Part shown: one piece after another, positions 10,263-21,600 of the stretch
How positions within the stretch are numbered: the first letter of the stretch is position 1
Layout: every line of letters starts with the position of its first letter
NCBI GenBank assembly: GCA_934045905.1
Contig: OW203761.1
Coordinates: forward strand, 31,732,964-31,796,963
DNA: 64,000 nt
DNA from: Leuctra nigra
Lineage: Eukaryota; Arthropoda; Insecta; Plecoptera; Leuctridae
Direction of reading: 5' to 3'
Made by a program: the position numbers and the translations under genes
Notes under the pieces: model-generated
Databases searched by the model: none
What the model saw: the letters and a program-made list of their open reading frames with translations, nothing else
What the model was told of the DNA's origin: nothing

Positions 10263-11019
10263 GTAAAAAATGGTTTCCAAAATTATAAAAAAGGTCTTGT
10301 TAGGTATTTTCTACGCGATTTTATCTCGACAAATTGCGTCAAATTGACAAATTGACAAATTCTCTGTAAATTATATTATTTTAAAGTACAATTCATTTTG
10401 AAAATTTGGGATATCGTGCGTAATCGAAACAGAAACAAAATCAAAAGATTTAGCTCTCAATAAAAAAATAAAATAAGAATAGATTTACCATCGTCATTCC
10501 ATTAAATATTATGCTACTTTTTTGTAATTATCTTTTATCCTTAGCTCACAAAAATTCCGAAAGTAAACAATTTATCAAAAATCACTTCAAGCTCCTTGAA
10601 AGGGGCTGTAAACCCAAAATGTTATAAACTTGATTTTATATTCACTCACTAACAACATTAATGCGGATCGATTGACTATCTACCCATAATCTACCATACA
10701 AACTATTTGGGTTATTTTTCCCATGATTACCAAAATTTTGATTTAATGGTTTTGCCCCTATCAAAAAATATGAATTTGCAAATGTATTTTCCAATATGGA
10801 AGTTGATTGAACTTATCTTGCACCTTTGTTTCACAATAAAATAATACCTGTCTGAAAACGGTAAAAATGTGACCTTCCCCCCAGCTCGGGGAGTTGTTCC
10901 ACGACAGCACAGATGTCAAGCAAGTCAAAGTGTAAATGTGCTTGCTGTGGAGCACGGTGGAGTGGAGGTACCGTCAAACGAGGTGACTTGAATCAATTTT
11001 GTGGAAAATTTGAAGCCAA
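10263..11019. other. No gene seen
   Basis: Low-complexity AT-rich sequence between the minisatellite and the next hAT-like element. I see no splice-bounded coding block. Confidence 0.5.
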
Positions 11020-11578
11020 CAGTGGCGCAACTACCTGGTGGCTGGGGCGGTAAAACGCCAGGGGCCCAGGCACTAGGGGGGCACCACGGTCACTTCTCAA
11101 ATAAAGCAGAATTTTATTTACTTTTCCAAATAAATTTTTCATAATATTTATTTTTACTCAACTTGGTTGCTTCCAAAGTCGAGTAATAATATGTATGTTT
11201 ATTTCATTTATTTATTTAAAACATCTTGGAATAAAAAAAATCATTTTATGTGGCAAGGAAAACAATCACAAACCATAAACTTCAAATTCACAATTACGTT
11301 ATAAACAAAATTAGATACAAGCTATAAAACATCAGCATCCATCCCTATCGCAATCTTCCAATACCCAGCTCCAACAACATCATTCTTATTTAAACCATTC
11401 CAATCTCGGACCGTTCTGTGTTGTGTGAAACATTCTGATTGATTCTATCTGATTCGATTACGGCTTATGTTTTAAATTTGTCAGGCACAAAATTAAGTGT
11501 ATAGTGCTTGGCGGCAGTATCTGGGTTAAATGATTTCACGAATTTTAAGTGCGAACATGTTTTAACAACGTTTTGCTA

Positions 11579-11724
11579 GGTCCACATAGACGTTTTGCGT
11601 TTTACGTTTTTTTCTGCGTTTTGCGTTTTTTTCTACAGCCAATCACAAGTCCAGAAACCGCTCTTTGCTGACTTGTGAATGATTTATAGAAAAAACCGGA
11701 AAACGCAAAAACGGTCTATGGACC
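11579..11724. mobile_element. Small MITE with GGTCCA ends
   Basis: Ends GGTCCACATAGACGTTTTGC and the complement of AACGGTCTATGGACC form terminal inverted repeats of about 25 bp. Related CACAAGTC...TTTCTGGACTTG sequence occurs at 19793-19862. Confidence 0.6.
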
Positions 11725-11878
11725 CAACTTTAGATTTCAATACTTTTAGGTGAGAAGGTGCGTGCTTGGCAGTCTTTTTGAAAATATTGTTCTTGTACAG
11801 TTCAATATTCTCAAAATATATTTGGGGGGGGGGGGGGGAGCATCAGAAGAATATTTTACAAGGGGTCCCGTCCATCAA

Positions 11879-13697
11879 TCTAGTGGAGCGGTCGCTCCAC
11901 GCCAGCCAAGTCGTACGGCGCGCGCACACACTCATTTAAAAAGGCTGGAGCAAACCCACTTTTACTGTAAGCATCAAAGTGGCATTTTCGGCCTACTGGA
12001 TCTTAAAATTGGAAAATCTCACATTGTTGCGATATATCTTAATTTCGAGCTATGGCCCACCCTACAACATATACCAAATTTGGGAACAATAGGTTACGCC
12101 CTTTGCACGCTAGAGGACCGTGAAAACTGTGTTTTAGGGCGGTTTTCATAATAATAATAATAATAATCTCAGTAGTAGTCTCCTGGAATTCAAATCCGGT
12201 AACAAGGCCACAGCATAAACGGCTGAACCGATTGATATCACATTTTTACCACGTGTGCACTTTTGGCGTCTGATTTAACCTTCAACCCATGAATTTTTTG
12301 TGCCGCCATTTTGAAACCGGAAGTGACGTCATATCTCAACAACGGCTGGACCGATTGGAACGAAAATAGCGCCAAACGATTCGGACGGTCATCTATATGA
12401 ATTATCAATAGCAACAGACTAAAATTTATGTTAACGAAACCGGAAATGACGTCATGAAATTTAATTCATCGATTGGCATTTCGGCAACAAATTTGATCCA
12501 ATTATTTTGATATTTATGTAACGTATGTTCTTTTGTGATTTTATTTGACTTGATATAAAACCAACCGGAAGCCGCCATTTTGAAACCAGAAATGACATCA
12601 TATCTTAATAACGTCTTAATAGATTTAAACGAAACCAGCGCTAAACAATTTAGACGGTCAACTTTATGTATTATCATCAATAATATTTGCAGTTTCCCAT
12701 ACTGAAACCGGAAATGACGTCACACATTTTAAAAATCGCACAAATTTACATTTTGATGCAATAAATATACTATTTGAGACTGCTTATAATAAAATGTAAT
12801 CATGTTTAAATTATAATTCAAGAGGTCAGTGATTTCAGCAGCCATTTTGAAACCGGAAGAAACGTAATATGTCGAAAACTGGTTTACAGATCGGTATGAA
12901 ACTAGTGCCAAACGATTCGGAAGGCCATCTCTATGGAATAGGAACAGTCAAACTAGAATTTTCCTATTTATGAGGCCGGAAATGACGTCATTCAAATTTA
13001 TAAATCATTATAATCCCCTCCTATACAATAAATACATATTCAGAAAGATAAAAATGATACACATCATTTATAGTTATAAATTCTATGTGGCAGCGCAGAA
13101 AGTTCAGCGGCCATTTTGAAAACCGACGTGTTGCCATATCTCGGAACTGGGTTGACCGATTGGAATGAAACCTTTGTTTTTTTCATGAGAATAACCAAAT
13201 TGTAAAGGGTAATTTTTTTTTAAAGGATTTAGTAATTGTTCATGTGATATGTGTCACACGTAAGTTGTAAGAATAAACTAAAAAAAGTAGTGATTTCCCC
13301 ATAAAAAACACTCCGTGTAAAAATGCCAGCCAAGTCTCTTTAACTTTAAAAAAAATAATGAAATCTAAAAATTCTGCACTGAAAAGTAGCGATATCAAAA
13401 AATTAGCCAAGTCAAAACTTTATTTGAAAATCAAAAAATACTTGGCGCATCGTTTTTTTAGGGCATTATAGTTATACTATGTATATGTTTATTTCATGTA
13501 TAATTTATAATTGGCTTATACTTCCAAGCTATTTATCTACACGATGCGCCAAGTATTTTTTGATTTTCAAATAAAGTTTTGACTTGGCTAATTTTTTGAT
13601 ATCACTACTTTTCAGTGCAGAATTTTTAGATTTCATTATTTTTTTTAAAGTTAAAGAGACTTGGCTGGCATTTTTACACGGAGTGTTTTTTATGGGG
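11879..13697 (+). mobile_element. Family A element, copy 3
   Basis: 1.8 kb. It has the terminal palindrome at 11883-11900, four degenerate units with GCCATTTTG followed by CCGGAAGTGACGTCAT or decayed versions (about 12302, 12571, 12838, 13108), and the terminal hairpin at 13297-13697. It is preceded by A and followed by T, and lies inside a hAT-like element. Confidence 0.82.
13297..13697 (+). repeat. Giant terminal hairpin of family A copy 3
   Basis: Arms of about 155 bp and a loop of about 90 bp. Both arms share the copy-specific TTTAACTTTAAAAA segment. Confidence 0.9.
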
Positions 13698-13888
13698 TCC
13701 TAGTCACGCCACTGGAAACCATGTGAAAAGTTACCCAACCAAATGTCATGATTTTTTTCTACATAATGTTGACATGTATATTAGCTATCATTTATAGATT
13801 AATCAAGTACAAATGGAAAAAAACATGTTATATTTTTATTACATTATAGTCACCCCACCACTAAGGGGTCAAAACTTTTAAATTGGTA

Positions 13889-14063
13889 CAAACAAACCAA
13901 TAAAAATTGGTACTCGAAAAGAAAAGGATTGGCTGCTGGTAAGGTTCCTTGATAATCAATCCCTGTTATTATCAATGAAATAAGAGCTTACCTCCTTGAG
14001 TTAGATAACGAGTTAGCATAGACTTCGTGGGATGATAATAACCGATTTTTATTGGTTTGAGTG
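13889..14063 (-). mobile_element. TA-flanked MITE, family C copy 2
   Basis: TA-flanked, with ends CAAACAAACCAATAAAAATT and the complement of TTTTTATTGGTTTGAGTG. The interior is the reverse complement of the element at 7898-8048 (shared TCATTGATAATAACA block). Confidence 0.62.
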
Positions 14064-14272
14064 TACATTTTCACAGTTGACTAAATTTAAATAAATAAAA
14101 ACTTGAGAATAAGATAGATTTGGGTGTACACTTTCTACGAACAAAAGAGAAAAATGTAAATAATTAAAATACTAACGTTTTTCCGTAAGTCCTTCACGCA
14201 AGGGGAAGGACGTTATACATGGTTATACATACATTCAAATGACAAATCATGTCCATTAATTGTGTGATTATA

Positions 14273-14890
14273 CCCACCACTAATTGCAACGGAAGGTTTC
14301 AATCTTTGGTTTCAATACATGAATTTATTCAGAACAATGTCCTCTACAACATATCCAAAATCGCCCAAAATCGCTGTACGGAAAAAGGGTTTTAATCCCA
14401 TGTTAATTCCATCTTGCAAAAAAAATCATGAACTCCGATTTTGACGAATCTTGGCAGAATTGTTCACCATCCTAAATAAACGCAAATAGCTCTCTGATCG
14501 TTTTCCTCTAAATCTCATCGTTTGGGAAATATGCCCCATTGAAAAGTCATATTTCAGTCAGTTTTCGTCGATTTAGGTCACTTTGAGTGTAATTTGACGT
14601 TTTGCGAGGTCCATATTATATTTCCCAAACGATGAGATTTAGAGGAAAACGCTCAGAGAGCTATTTGTGTTCATTTAGGATGGTGAACATTCTGCCAAGT
14701 TTCGTCAAAATCGGAGTTACATGAAAAAAAGTTTTTTGCAAGATGGAATTAATTCATGGGAAATTAACATAAAAAGTCATTAAACCCCTTTTTCCGTACA
14801 GCGATTTCGGGCGATTTTAGATATGTTGTAGGAGGACACTTTTCTGAATCAAACGGTACCAAAAACGCTTCTGTTGCAATTAGTGGTGGG
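14273..14890. mobile_element. Long fold-back element, about 618 bp
   Basis: Two arms of roughly 265 bp (14273-14540 and 14625-14890) are inverted copies around a loop of about 85 bp. The outer ends are CCCACCACTAATTGCAAC and its complement. No coding capacity. Whole-length arms mark a fold-back MITE. Confidence 0.85.
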
Positions 14891-14976
14891 TCATGCTGAT
14901 TTTTTCACTAGAATTACTGGACTATATTTCACGATCAGATCTAGGTACAATACATTTTATTGGCAATAATATTTAA

Positions 14977-15518
14977 GGGGGGATGCCCAAGTAGTGGTCT
15001 CCGATAGATATTTGAATTAATATGCTTATTTAATAGATAATTTCCTTGTGCACCATATAAACGCAAGAAAAAGTGGGGTAGCCGAACTAATTTCCAAGAT
15101 ATCTCACTTTATAAATTTGAGTTAGCCCTATCTTTAACATGGTAAGTCGAAAAAACACGGTAATTTTCCTAGTAAATATTAGATTTAAACTATTTCCACC
15201 GATAGATTTTTTCCAAAAACTAATATTATGTGTATTAGACATAGAGGTATTTATTAAGATTTTTATGTATACACCTAGCCGTACGTTTTTAAAAGTTAGG
15301 CGCCAAATTCTTAATAATTTTCCTATACCTCCTGTGTTAAAATTTCTTAATCTTCCGAAGACATCATATTGAAAAATCAATATAATTCGAGAGTTGCAAG
15401 TTACAAGACATTTGATGAAACTTTTACATAAAAATATAGTTGAAATGTTGAAAAAATTTATAAAAGTCGTACATTTCAACAAAAAATATTTTCGGAAAAT
15501 CTACTTGGGCATCCCTCC
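14977..15518. mobile_element. TTAA-flanked MITE (piggyBac-like)
   Basis: TTAA occurs at both 14973-14976 and 15519-15522. The terminal inverted repeats are GGGGGGATGCCCAAGTAG and CTACTTGGGCATCCCTCC (one mismatch). TTAA duplication is the piggyBac hallmark. The 542-bp interior has no transposase. A related stretch lies reversed near 22270-22450 inside a hAT element, and a similar end (GGGCATCCCCCC) is at about 16190. Confidence 0.78.
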
Positions 15519-15522
15519 TTAA

Positions 15523-17390
15523 TTTTATTGTCTTTTTTAATTATTTTTCGTTTCATTGGACTCTAGGCATGGTGACCCAAGTCACCCATTGAAATTTTCT
15601 GCAACAAAGAATTCAAAATTCTCGCCTTATTTTTCACCCTAAATTTGAATACCACTGATTAGATATAAGCATGTAACACTACTTTTAGTAAAACTTTTTA
15701 CTGCATGTCTCTATAGCAAATTCGGTTAAAAAGTTGCAAAAGGAAGTTAACAAAAATATTTTCTATGCAAAATGGAGTGTTTTTTTCAACAATTTTTAAA
15801 ATATATTTGGCATCATCTCATCAGGATTATGTTCTTAGCAGGACAAGTTTCTCCACACCTTCAGTCCTTCACCAGCTAGGCAAATTGGTGAAAACTGTTT
15901 TATGACTGGGGGCCATCCGTCACTCCAGGACGGCACCCAAAACAGTTTTCAAACATTCCGTAGCAGGGTGGATCTCTTTCGACTGGCTCATGATCTAAGG
16001 CTGTGGAATATAATGCAAAAACCTAGTAGGTACTATTTTTACATTACGGCTTAACTTCCATACCGTAAAAGTTACCACTCCACAACAATGCAAGGATGTT
16101 AATTGTTAAATACACATTAGGAAACACATTTTTTTTAAATATCAAAAAATAAGAATTTTAGGGGGGGGGGCGTTTTAAGGACAAATTTGGGCATCCCCCC
16201 ATTTTTTTAAATTTGTGTGCACACATAAAATTATAATCAAATTATTCATTTTAAGATCTTCATTTCTTAAAAAAAAATTAAGTCTCTATCATAACGGTAA
16301 TAAAAATAAAATTCTGAGGGGCCCGTTTCTCGGACCCCGTTCAAAATATGGAAAAATGTGGAAAGATCAATGGGTTTCTTTCGACTTCCTAACATGTACA
16401 CCAAATTGGAACAAAATCGGAGTCGACTATGAAAATCGATTTGCTGTTTTGGCGTGGAATTATCAATATATTTATTCTCCATGGGGGGTTGCCATCCCCC
16501 CCCCCCCAAATTCGATGACTGGAACTATACCTGTAGAGGGCCTTGAACTCCATAATCGTGGTATTTATTAAAACTTGTACAGTGATGCTGGAACGGAAGG
16601 GGCATGAAAGAAAATTTAATGGAGGAAAACACGTATTTCTTTAATACACGTTTTTGCAAATTGCAGAAATTAGGGTTTTTGTAAAAGAAAAATACGTAAT
16701 ATCGTCGTTACTGTCTATCCAAGAAGCAGGTTTATTCGAAATCATGGTTAGAGTTCAGTATACATAATTGCGCAATAGAAAAAATCATAAATAGTAAATA
16801 TTTTAAATTAATCCTCCATACAAGTCGAGTTTGAATATCATCAGTACACTAATATATGCACCAAATATACAGTTACTACAAATCACAGCTATGAACCAGT
16901 TTTATTTTTATATCTTCTATTAGACGTGCTTTTCATTCATGAAAAATATTAATTATGATGAATAAGCAATGTATATTAATGTTGGAAAGTTTTTATTTTT
17001 CAATTGTTATTTACTTTAGTGCCAATTGAAATAAATCTGTTCATTGCGGACATGCTTCAGAACCGCAATTGACAATTTAAAATTAAACAAAGTTAAAATA
17101 ACATTTTAATAAATTACATAATGTTACAATACAATGAGGCAGCCTTGATATTACAAGTCATAAAACTTATTGAAATTGCAAGTTAGCAACATTGAAATCC
17201 AGTTCAAGTGAGTTCCATGTTTTATAGCATACCATTCGATTTATTTATTTGAGAACTTGGGACTCCAATGCCCCAAGTCTTGAGCATGTGAACCCAGCAT
17301 TTTAATCAAAAGCTATCATCGGTCCAAGTTAGAATTAATACCCACATATAAAGTAGCAAAGACAACACCGGAATTAAACAGAACATTTTA
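15523..17390. other. No gene seen; intergenic and likely 3' region of the ZNF800-like gene
   Basis: AT-rich, with G and C runs near 16161 and 16498. No splice-bounded coding segment found. Confidence 0.45.
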
Positions 17391-17663
17391 TTAATATGCC
17401 AGGAACTTATCATTTATGAGAGCTCATTGACTGCAATAAATAACAATAACAACACTCGACTCTCAGCACACTGAAATATAACTAATAATTTCGTATCTTG
17501 GCATGTAGTACATATTATTTTAACTTGTTTACTGTTATAACTACCTACACATTATTATAATTTAATTAACAATAATAATGCTTAATGTAACTAACTAGTT
17601 TACCTACTCTATGATGATGCATAATATGTACAATCTAATGTCAGAGTGCCACAGTGTTCAATT

Positions 17664-18679
17664 TCAGAGCTTTGTAATCACACGTACAGATTTTCGAGTA
17701 GCCGCACCGGTCGTATACACAGGGATGCTGTTCTTCGAAGATCCTGATGCAGATGGCACTGTCTTCACACACCCTACATTCAAGTGATTCGAGTCATCAG
17801 ATCGAACCAGCATGACCTGAGGAACAATCAACGATTCAACATCTTTTGGCTGCACTGAAGACGTTTCTGTCACCTGATGTCTCTGGAAGGACTTGGAAAA
17901 TGCTTTTGATCTTACAGGTGGCCGCTCATCATCATAGACAGTTTTGTCTGTAAGATCGTAAATAAAATCAGAATTTTTTGCTTTTGCCTTGTTGCGGAAT
18001 GGCCGAGATCTTGTCAGGAGACTTTCCAACGATGATGAAGGAGTTTCAGATTCTAAGTCGGAAGACTGCCGCCGCTTTCCGTCACTAATCAATGATGATG
18101 GATGGGATTCCGTAGGAGATTGCCTTTTACGCTCATCATCCAAAGAGTTACTTAAATCAGTTTCCATGGCAGAGCAGGATCTCACTACTGGAGTTATAGG
18201 AGTAAAACTCCGAGGTTCAGAATTCATTGCCGAAGATGGCCGAATTGGTTCCTCATCCCTGGAAGACAAACTCAAGTCACGAAATTCACTCTCACTTGTA
18301 GAACTTGATTGAAATTCTTCTTTTACTGATGCAAAACTTTGTGCTGACATTGGTCTGGTGTCCGAGTTAATTTCGGCATAGGCGCATTCCTCTTCCGTTG
18401 AAACCACGAGTTCTATGTCAATAGCTGCTGGTTTCAATTGCAAATTAGACTCTCCCATTGTGCTAAGTTGTGGTAAAGTAGCTCTTGTTTCTATATCTTT
18501 TGAGGTATTGGGATGAAGTGAGAATGTTCCATTTTCCATAATAATAGTGCCTTTATTGTGCCGCACTGAAGAGGTTTGGGAAATATCTTCTTCTTCAAAT
18601 ATTACTTTTAATATTTCAGCATCAATATCAGCCTTACTATTTCCGATTGGAGTTTCTTCAATTATATCATCTGAATCAT
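17664..18679 (-). CDS. ZNF800: ZNF800-like gene, last coding exon
   Basis: The acceptor TTTTACAG at 18680 fits the phase of exon 5 (CTTG plus AT gives Leu-Asp). The exon encodes 338 residues, Ser/Glu-rich and without zinc fingers, ending RVITKL. A candidate AATAAA lies at 17397-17402 (minus). Confidence 0.8.
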
Positions 18680-21600
18680 CTGTAAAAGAAATTAAATGCA
18701 TTAAAATTAAGTTAAATATAATGCACCATACTGCAAATATGTTTCATTCATAAATCATAATGCCATCAGTGAAAGTCACGGTCGTGTTCAATAAAAATGC
18801 ATTAGGTAGGTACAACAACAAATTTAAACATCATGATTCACTGATAAACTGTGTAGGTACACAAAATTTCAGAACGATTTCAGAACACTTCAGAACGATT
18901 ACTTCAAAATTTTGTATCATAATATATAATAGTAATTCAGACGATTCCAGAAATAATGTATGGATGTGGTAGCCAAATTTCTTGAATAGTTTTTTTTGTC
19001 TGGGGTTTAACGTCGCACTGTTCTGCAGCGAGGCTAATGGCGATGGATGAATGATTATGATGATGATTTGGAGATGATGGTGAAGAGTAGGTAATGGAAG
19101 GTGGGAAGGAGGCAGTCGTGGCCTATTAGTAGGGTACCTTCTCAGCATTTGCCTGTCGACTGAGGGAATACCACGAAAAAAACCCAGTCAGGAAGGATGT
19201 CGCGGGAATCGAACCCGGGCCTCCGGAATACAAGTTCAGAGAGTTAACCACTCAGCCAACCTGTTCCGTTTTTTTTCTTGAATAGAGTGGAAGTTTTATC
19301 TGTCTGACAAAAAAAAGATTGTTTGTTACAAACAATGCAGCAAACAATGGCTCCCAAACAAACAAACAAAGTCAATAGTTCAAAATGGCACAAAGTAATT
19401 AGGTACCTACCAAACAATTGGTTGAGAACCATAAATAAACTAATCTTATCTAAAAGCACACGGTGCTTAATTTGGGGGTGGAAGATGGCGGCATCCCCTT
19501 TATTCGGCGTTCACATTTATAAGTGCAGAAGACAGTTTTTCCTATTAAGACCGGTTATACTTTCCCCGGTTTGGATCGGTTTTAGAGGGAAATACAAAAT
19601 ATAAATTAAATTGACATATTTGCCAAATGGTTATGAATATCGAAAAAGCAAGACCGATGTGACATCGATATTCATAACCATTTGGCAAATATGGCAATTT
19701 AAATTTTGTATTTCTCTCTAAAATCGCTCCAAACCGCCTGTTGGCGGGAAAAAATATATGACCGCCCTTAACCAACCAGTACGTAATCACAAGTCTGCCG
19801 CAAGCGTTTTCTGGACTTGTAAAATCACAAGGCTGCCGCTAGTGGTTTCTGGACTTGTAATTGATTGAGAGAGAAAACGCATAAAGCAAAACCGCTCTAA
19901 TGTAAACGGCCATATCTTTTGTTAACGGACGATGCTGTGATGCTCTACTCACTTATTTTTTGTGGGTGTAAATAGTGGCTTAAAATTATTTACAAATCGT
20001 GTAGAAACTAGAAAGGCACCAAATTCATTCCTGAATTCAACGTTTACCTGGGATTATCCGCCCCAGACCCGCATTGAAATGGGAACATGGCAACCCCCCA
20101 TTGTTTTCTTAGCCTGAAAATCACTGTGCATCAACCCACCTATTATTTTACAAATTAACCATTGTGTAAGACAGGCCTGGGCAAACTACGGCCTGCAACG
20201 TAGGTACTTTGATGCAGCCAGTCAGCTTTGTCCTTCTATTCTATTCCTATCTGTTTAGAAATAAGTACAGTTTTAATACATTCGGCATGCGTTGATTTCC
20301 TAAATGCTGGACGTAATGTGTCTCAAAATTGCACCAAACCATATGCCTTTGATAAAAAAAAATTACGGAGGCTTTGCCCCCAAATTTCTTTATACTTTTT
20401 AATATAATATCAAAATGTATTGCTCTCCAAATGTATTTGAGATCAATACGTTCAACAACTCTGCAATTTAAAAGCAATTTTTCAATTGGTACATTCCTAT
20501 TTTTTAGTTCTACTTCTTATTGACTAAATAGTAAATTCCATTCCTAAAACATAACTTTCAATGAAATTAGTAAAAAAATACTAAAATAAATAAGACATGT
20601 TGGAAAATGCAGCCTCCGAGTCTCTGCATGCAATTTCAGAGTGGCTCCCCTTCTTAACTACTAATGGTCCAATAAACATGAGTGCCAAGTGGCATCTTCT
20701 GATCACAATTGCAGGATTATTGCAGCCCCTACAGCCGTACTATATTGCGGTGAATCAAAGTTCAGTGTGGAAATTAGAGTTACACAGCTAATAATTGTAT
20801 TGCAGACATTGATTGCATTTGTATTTTATGCAAAACTAAAAATGCAACATAAAAAATAATAGTTTTTTAACATAGACAACAAAGGGCTGGGATTGAGTAT
20901 GACACCCACTTTCAGATTATTCCAAATTATTAGTAAAACTAACCAAGTTCCAATAGGATATGTTCCTCCTTTGCTGCTGTGGCAAGGACTCGGTCGTCTT
21001 CATTCCGCAATAACACTCCGCTGTCGCTTTGCTCAAATGATTCAGTCTCATCAAGATTTGGATCCAGCAATATTACCTTAATATCAGCAATTCCACCTAA
21101 AATTTGTTAAAACAATGTGTAATTAGGGATGAGAACTTGAATTGGTAATTCTGGATAGTTTCTAAAATGAATTACTAAATTAGGTACTACAATAATTTAA
21201 GATCTGAAATGACAAAGTTAATAAAACTTGTTCGAATTTTGCAAAGCACTTGCTCAAACTGGTATGCATGGCAACAGGAGTGGGGGAATACATGATTGAT
21301 GGCTTAAAACCAATTTCAGGCCAAAAAAAGCCTTCTTTCGAGATAAAGTTTGCTGGTGGGTAATTTTCTAAAATTACTACGAATAATCCATGCCTCCTCC
21401 AACAATCTCAGGTTGGCAGTGCCGGACTGGCTCGTCAGGGGCCTCGGCGGCTATTGTTACTATTTAAATGTGTTTGGGAGAAAGCAGCCCACCAACCTGC
21501 CCCGCAGGGCGATTTTTGGATTTTTATAACTTTAAAATGGAATGTAAAAATAATTTGGTGGTTTTAAAAGTTCATTTTTTCACAAGAAAAACATAACAGA

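Larger units (their letters stand above)
11020..13714 (+). mobile_element. hAT-like element carrying a nested family A copy
   Basis: The left end CAGTGGCGCAACTA and right end TAGTCACGCCACTG pair at 12 of 14 positions. The 8-bp flanks GAAGCCAA and GAAACCAT match at 6 of 8, so the call is weaker than for the other hAT elements here. Its inside holds a small MITE (11579-11724) and family A copy 3 (11879-13697). No transposase is visible. Confidence 0.6.

Noticed and set aside
9954..10355. Overlapping open frames on both strands through the minisatellite
   Set aside because: A 23-bp period keeps every frame open; the peptides are frame-shifted versions of one repeat, not a protein family.
16160..16200. 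GGGCATCCCCCC end resembling the TTAA MITE
   Set aside because: No TTAA and no partner end; too short to call an element.
20172..20200. CAGGCCTGGGCAAACTACGGCC, like a Charlie-type hAT end
   Set aside because: Only one end is visible; boundaries cannot be supported.
20247..20477. 76-residue open frame on the minus strand downstream of that hAT-like end
   Set aside because: I could not match it to a transposase with confidence; probably chance or a decayed fragment.
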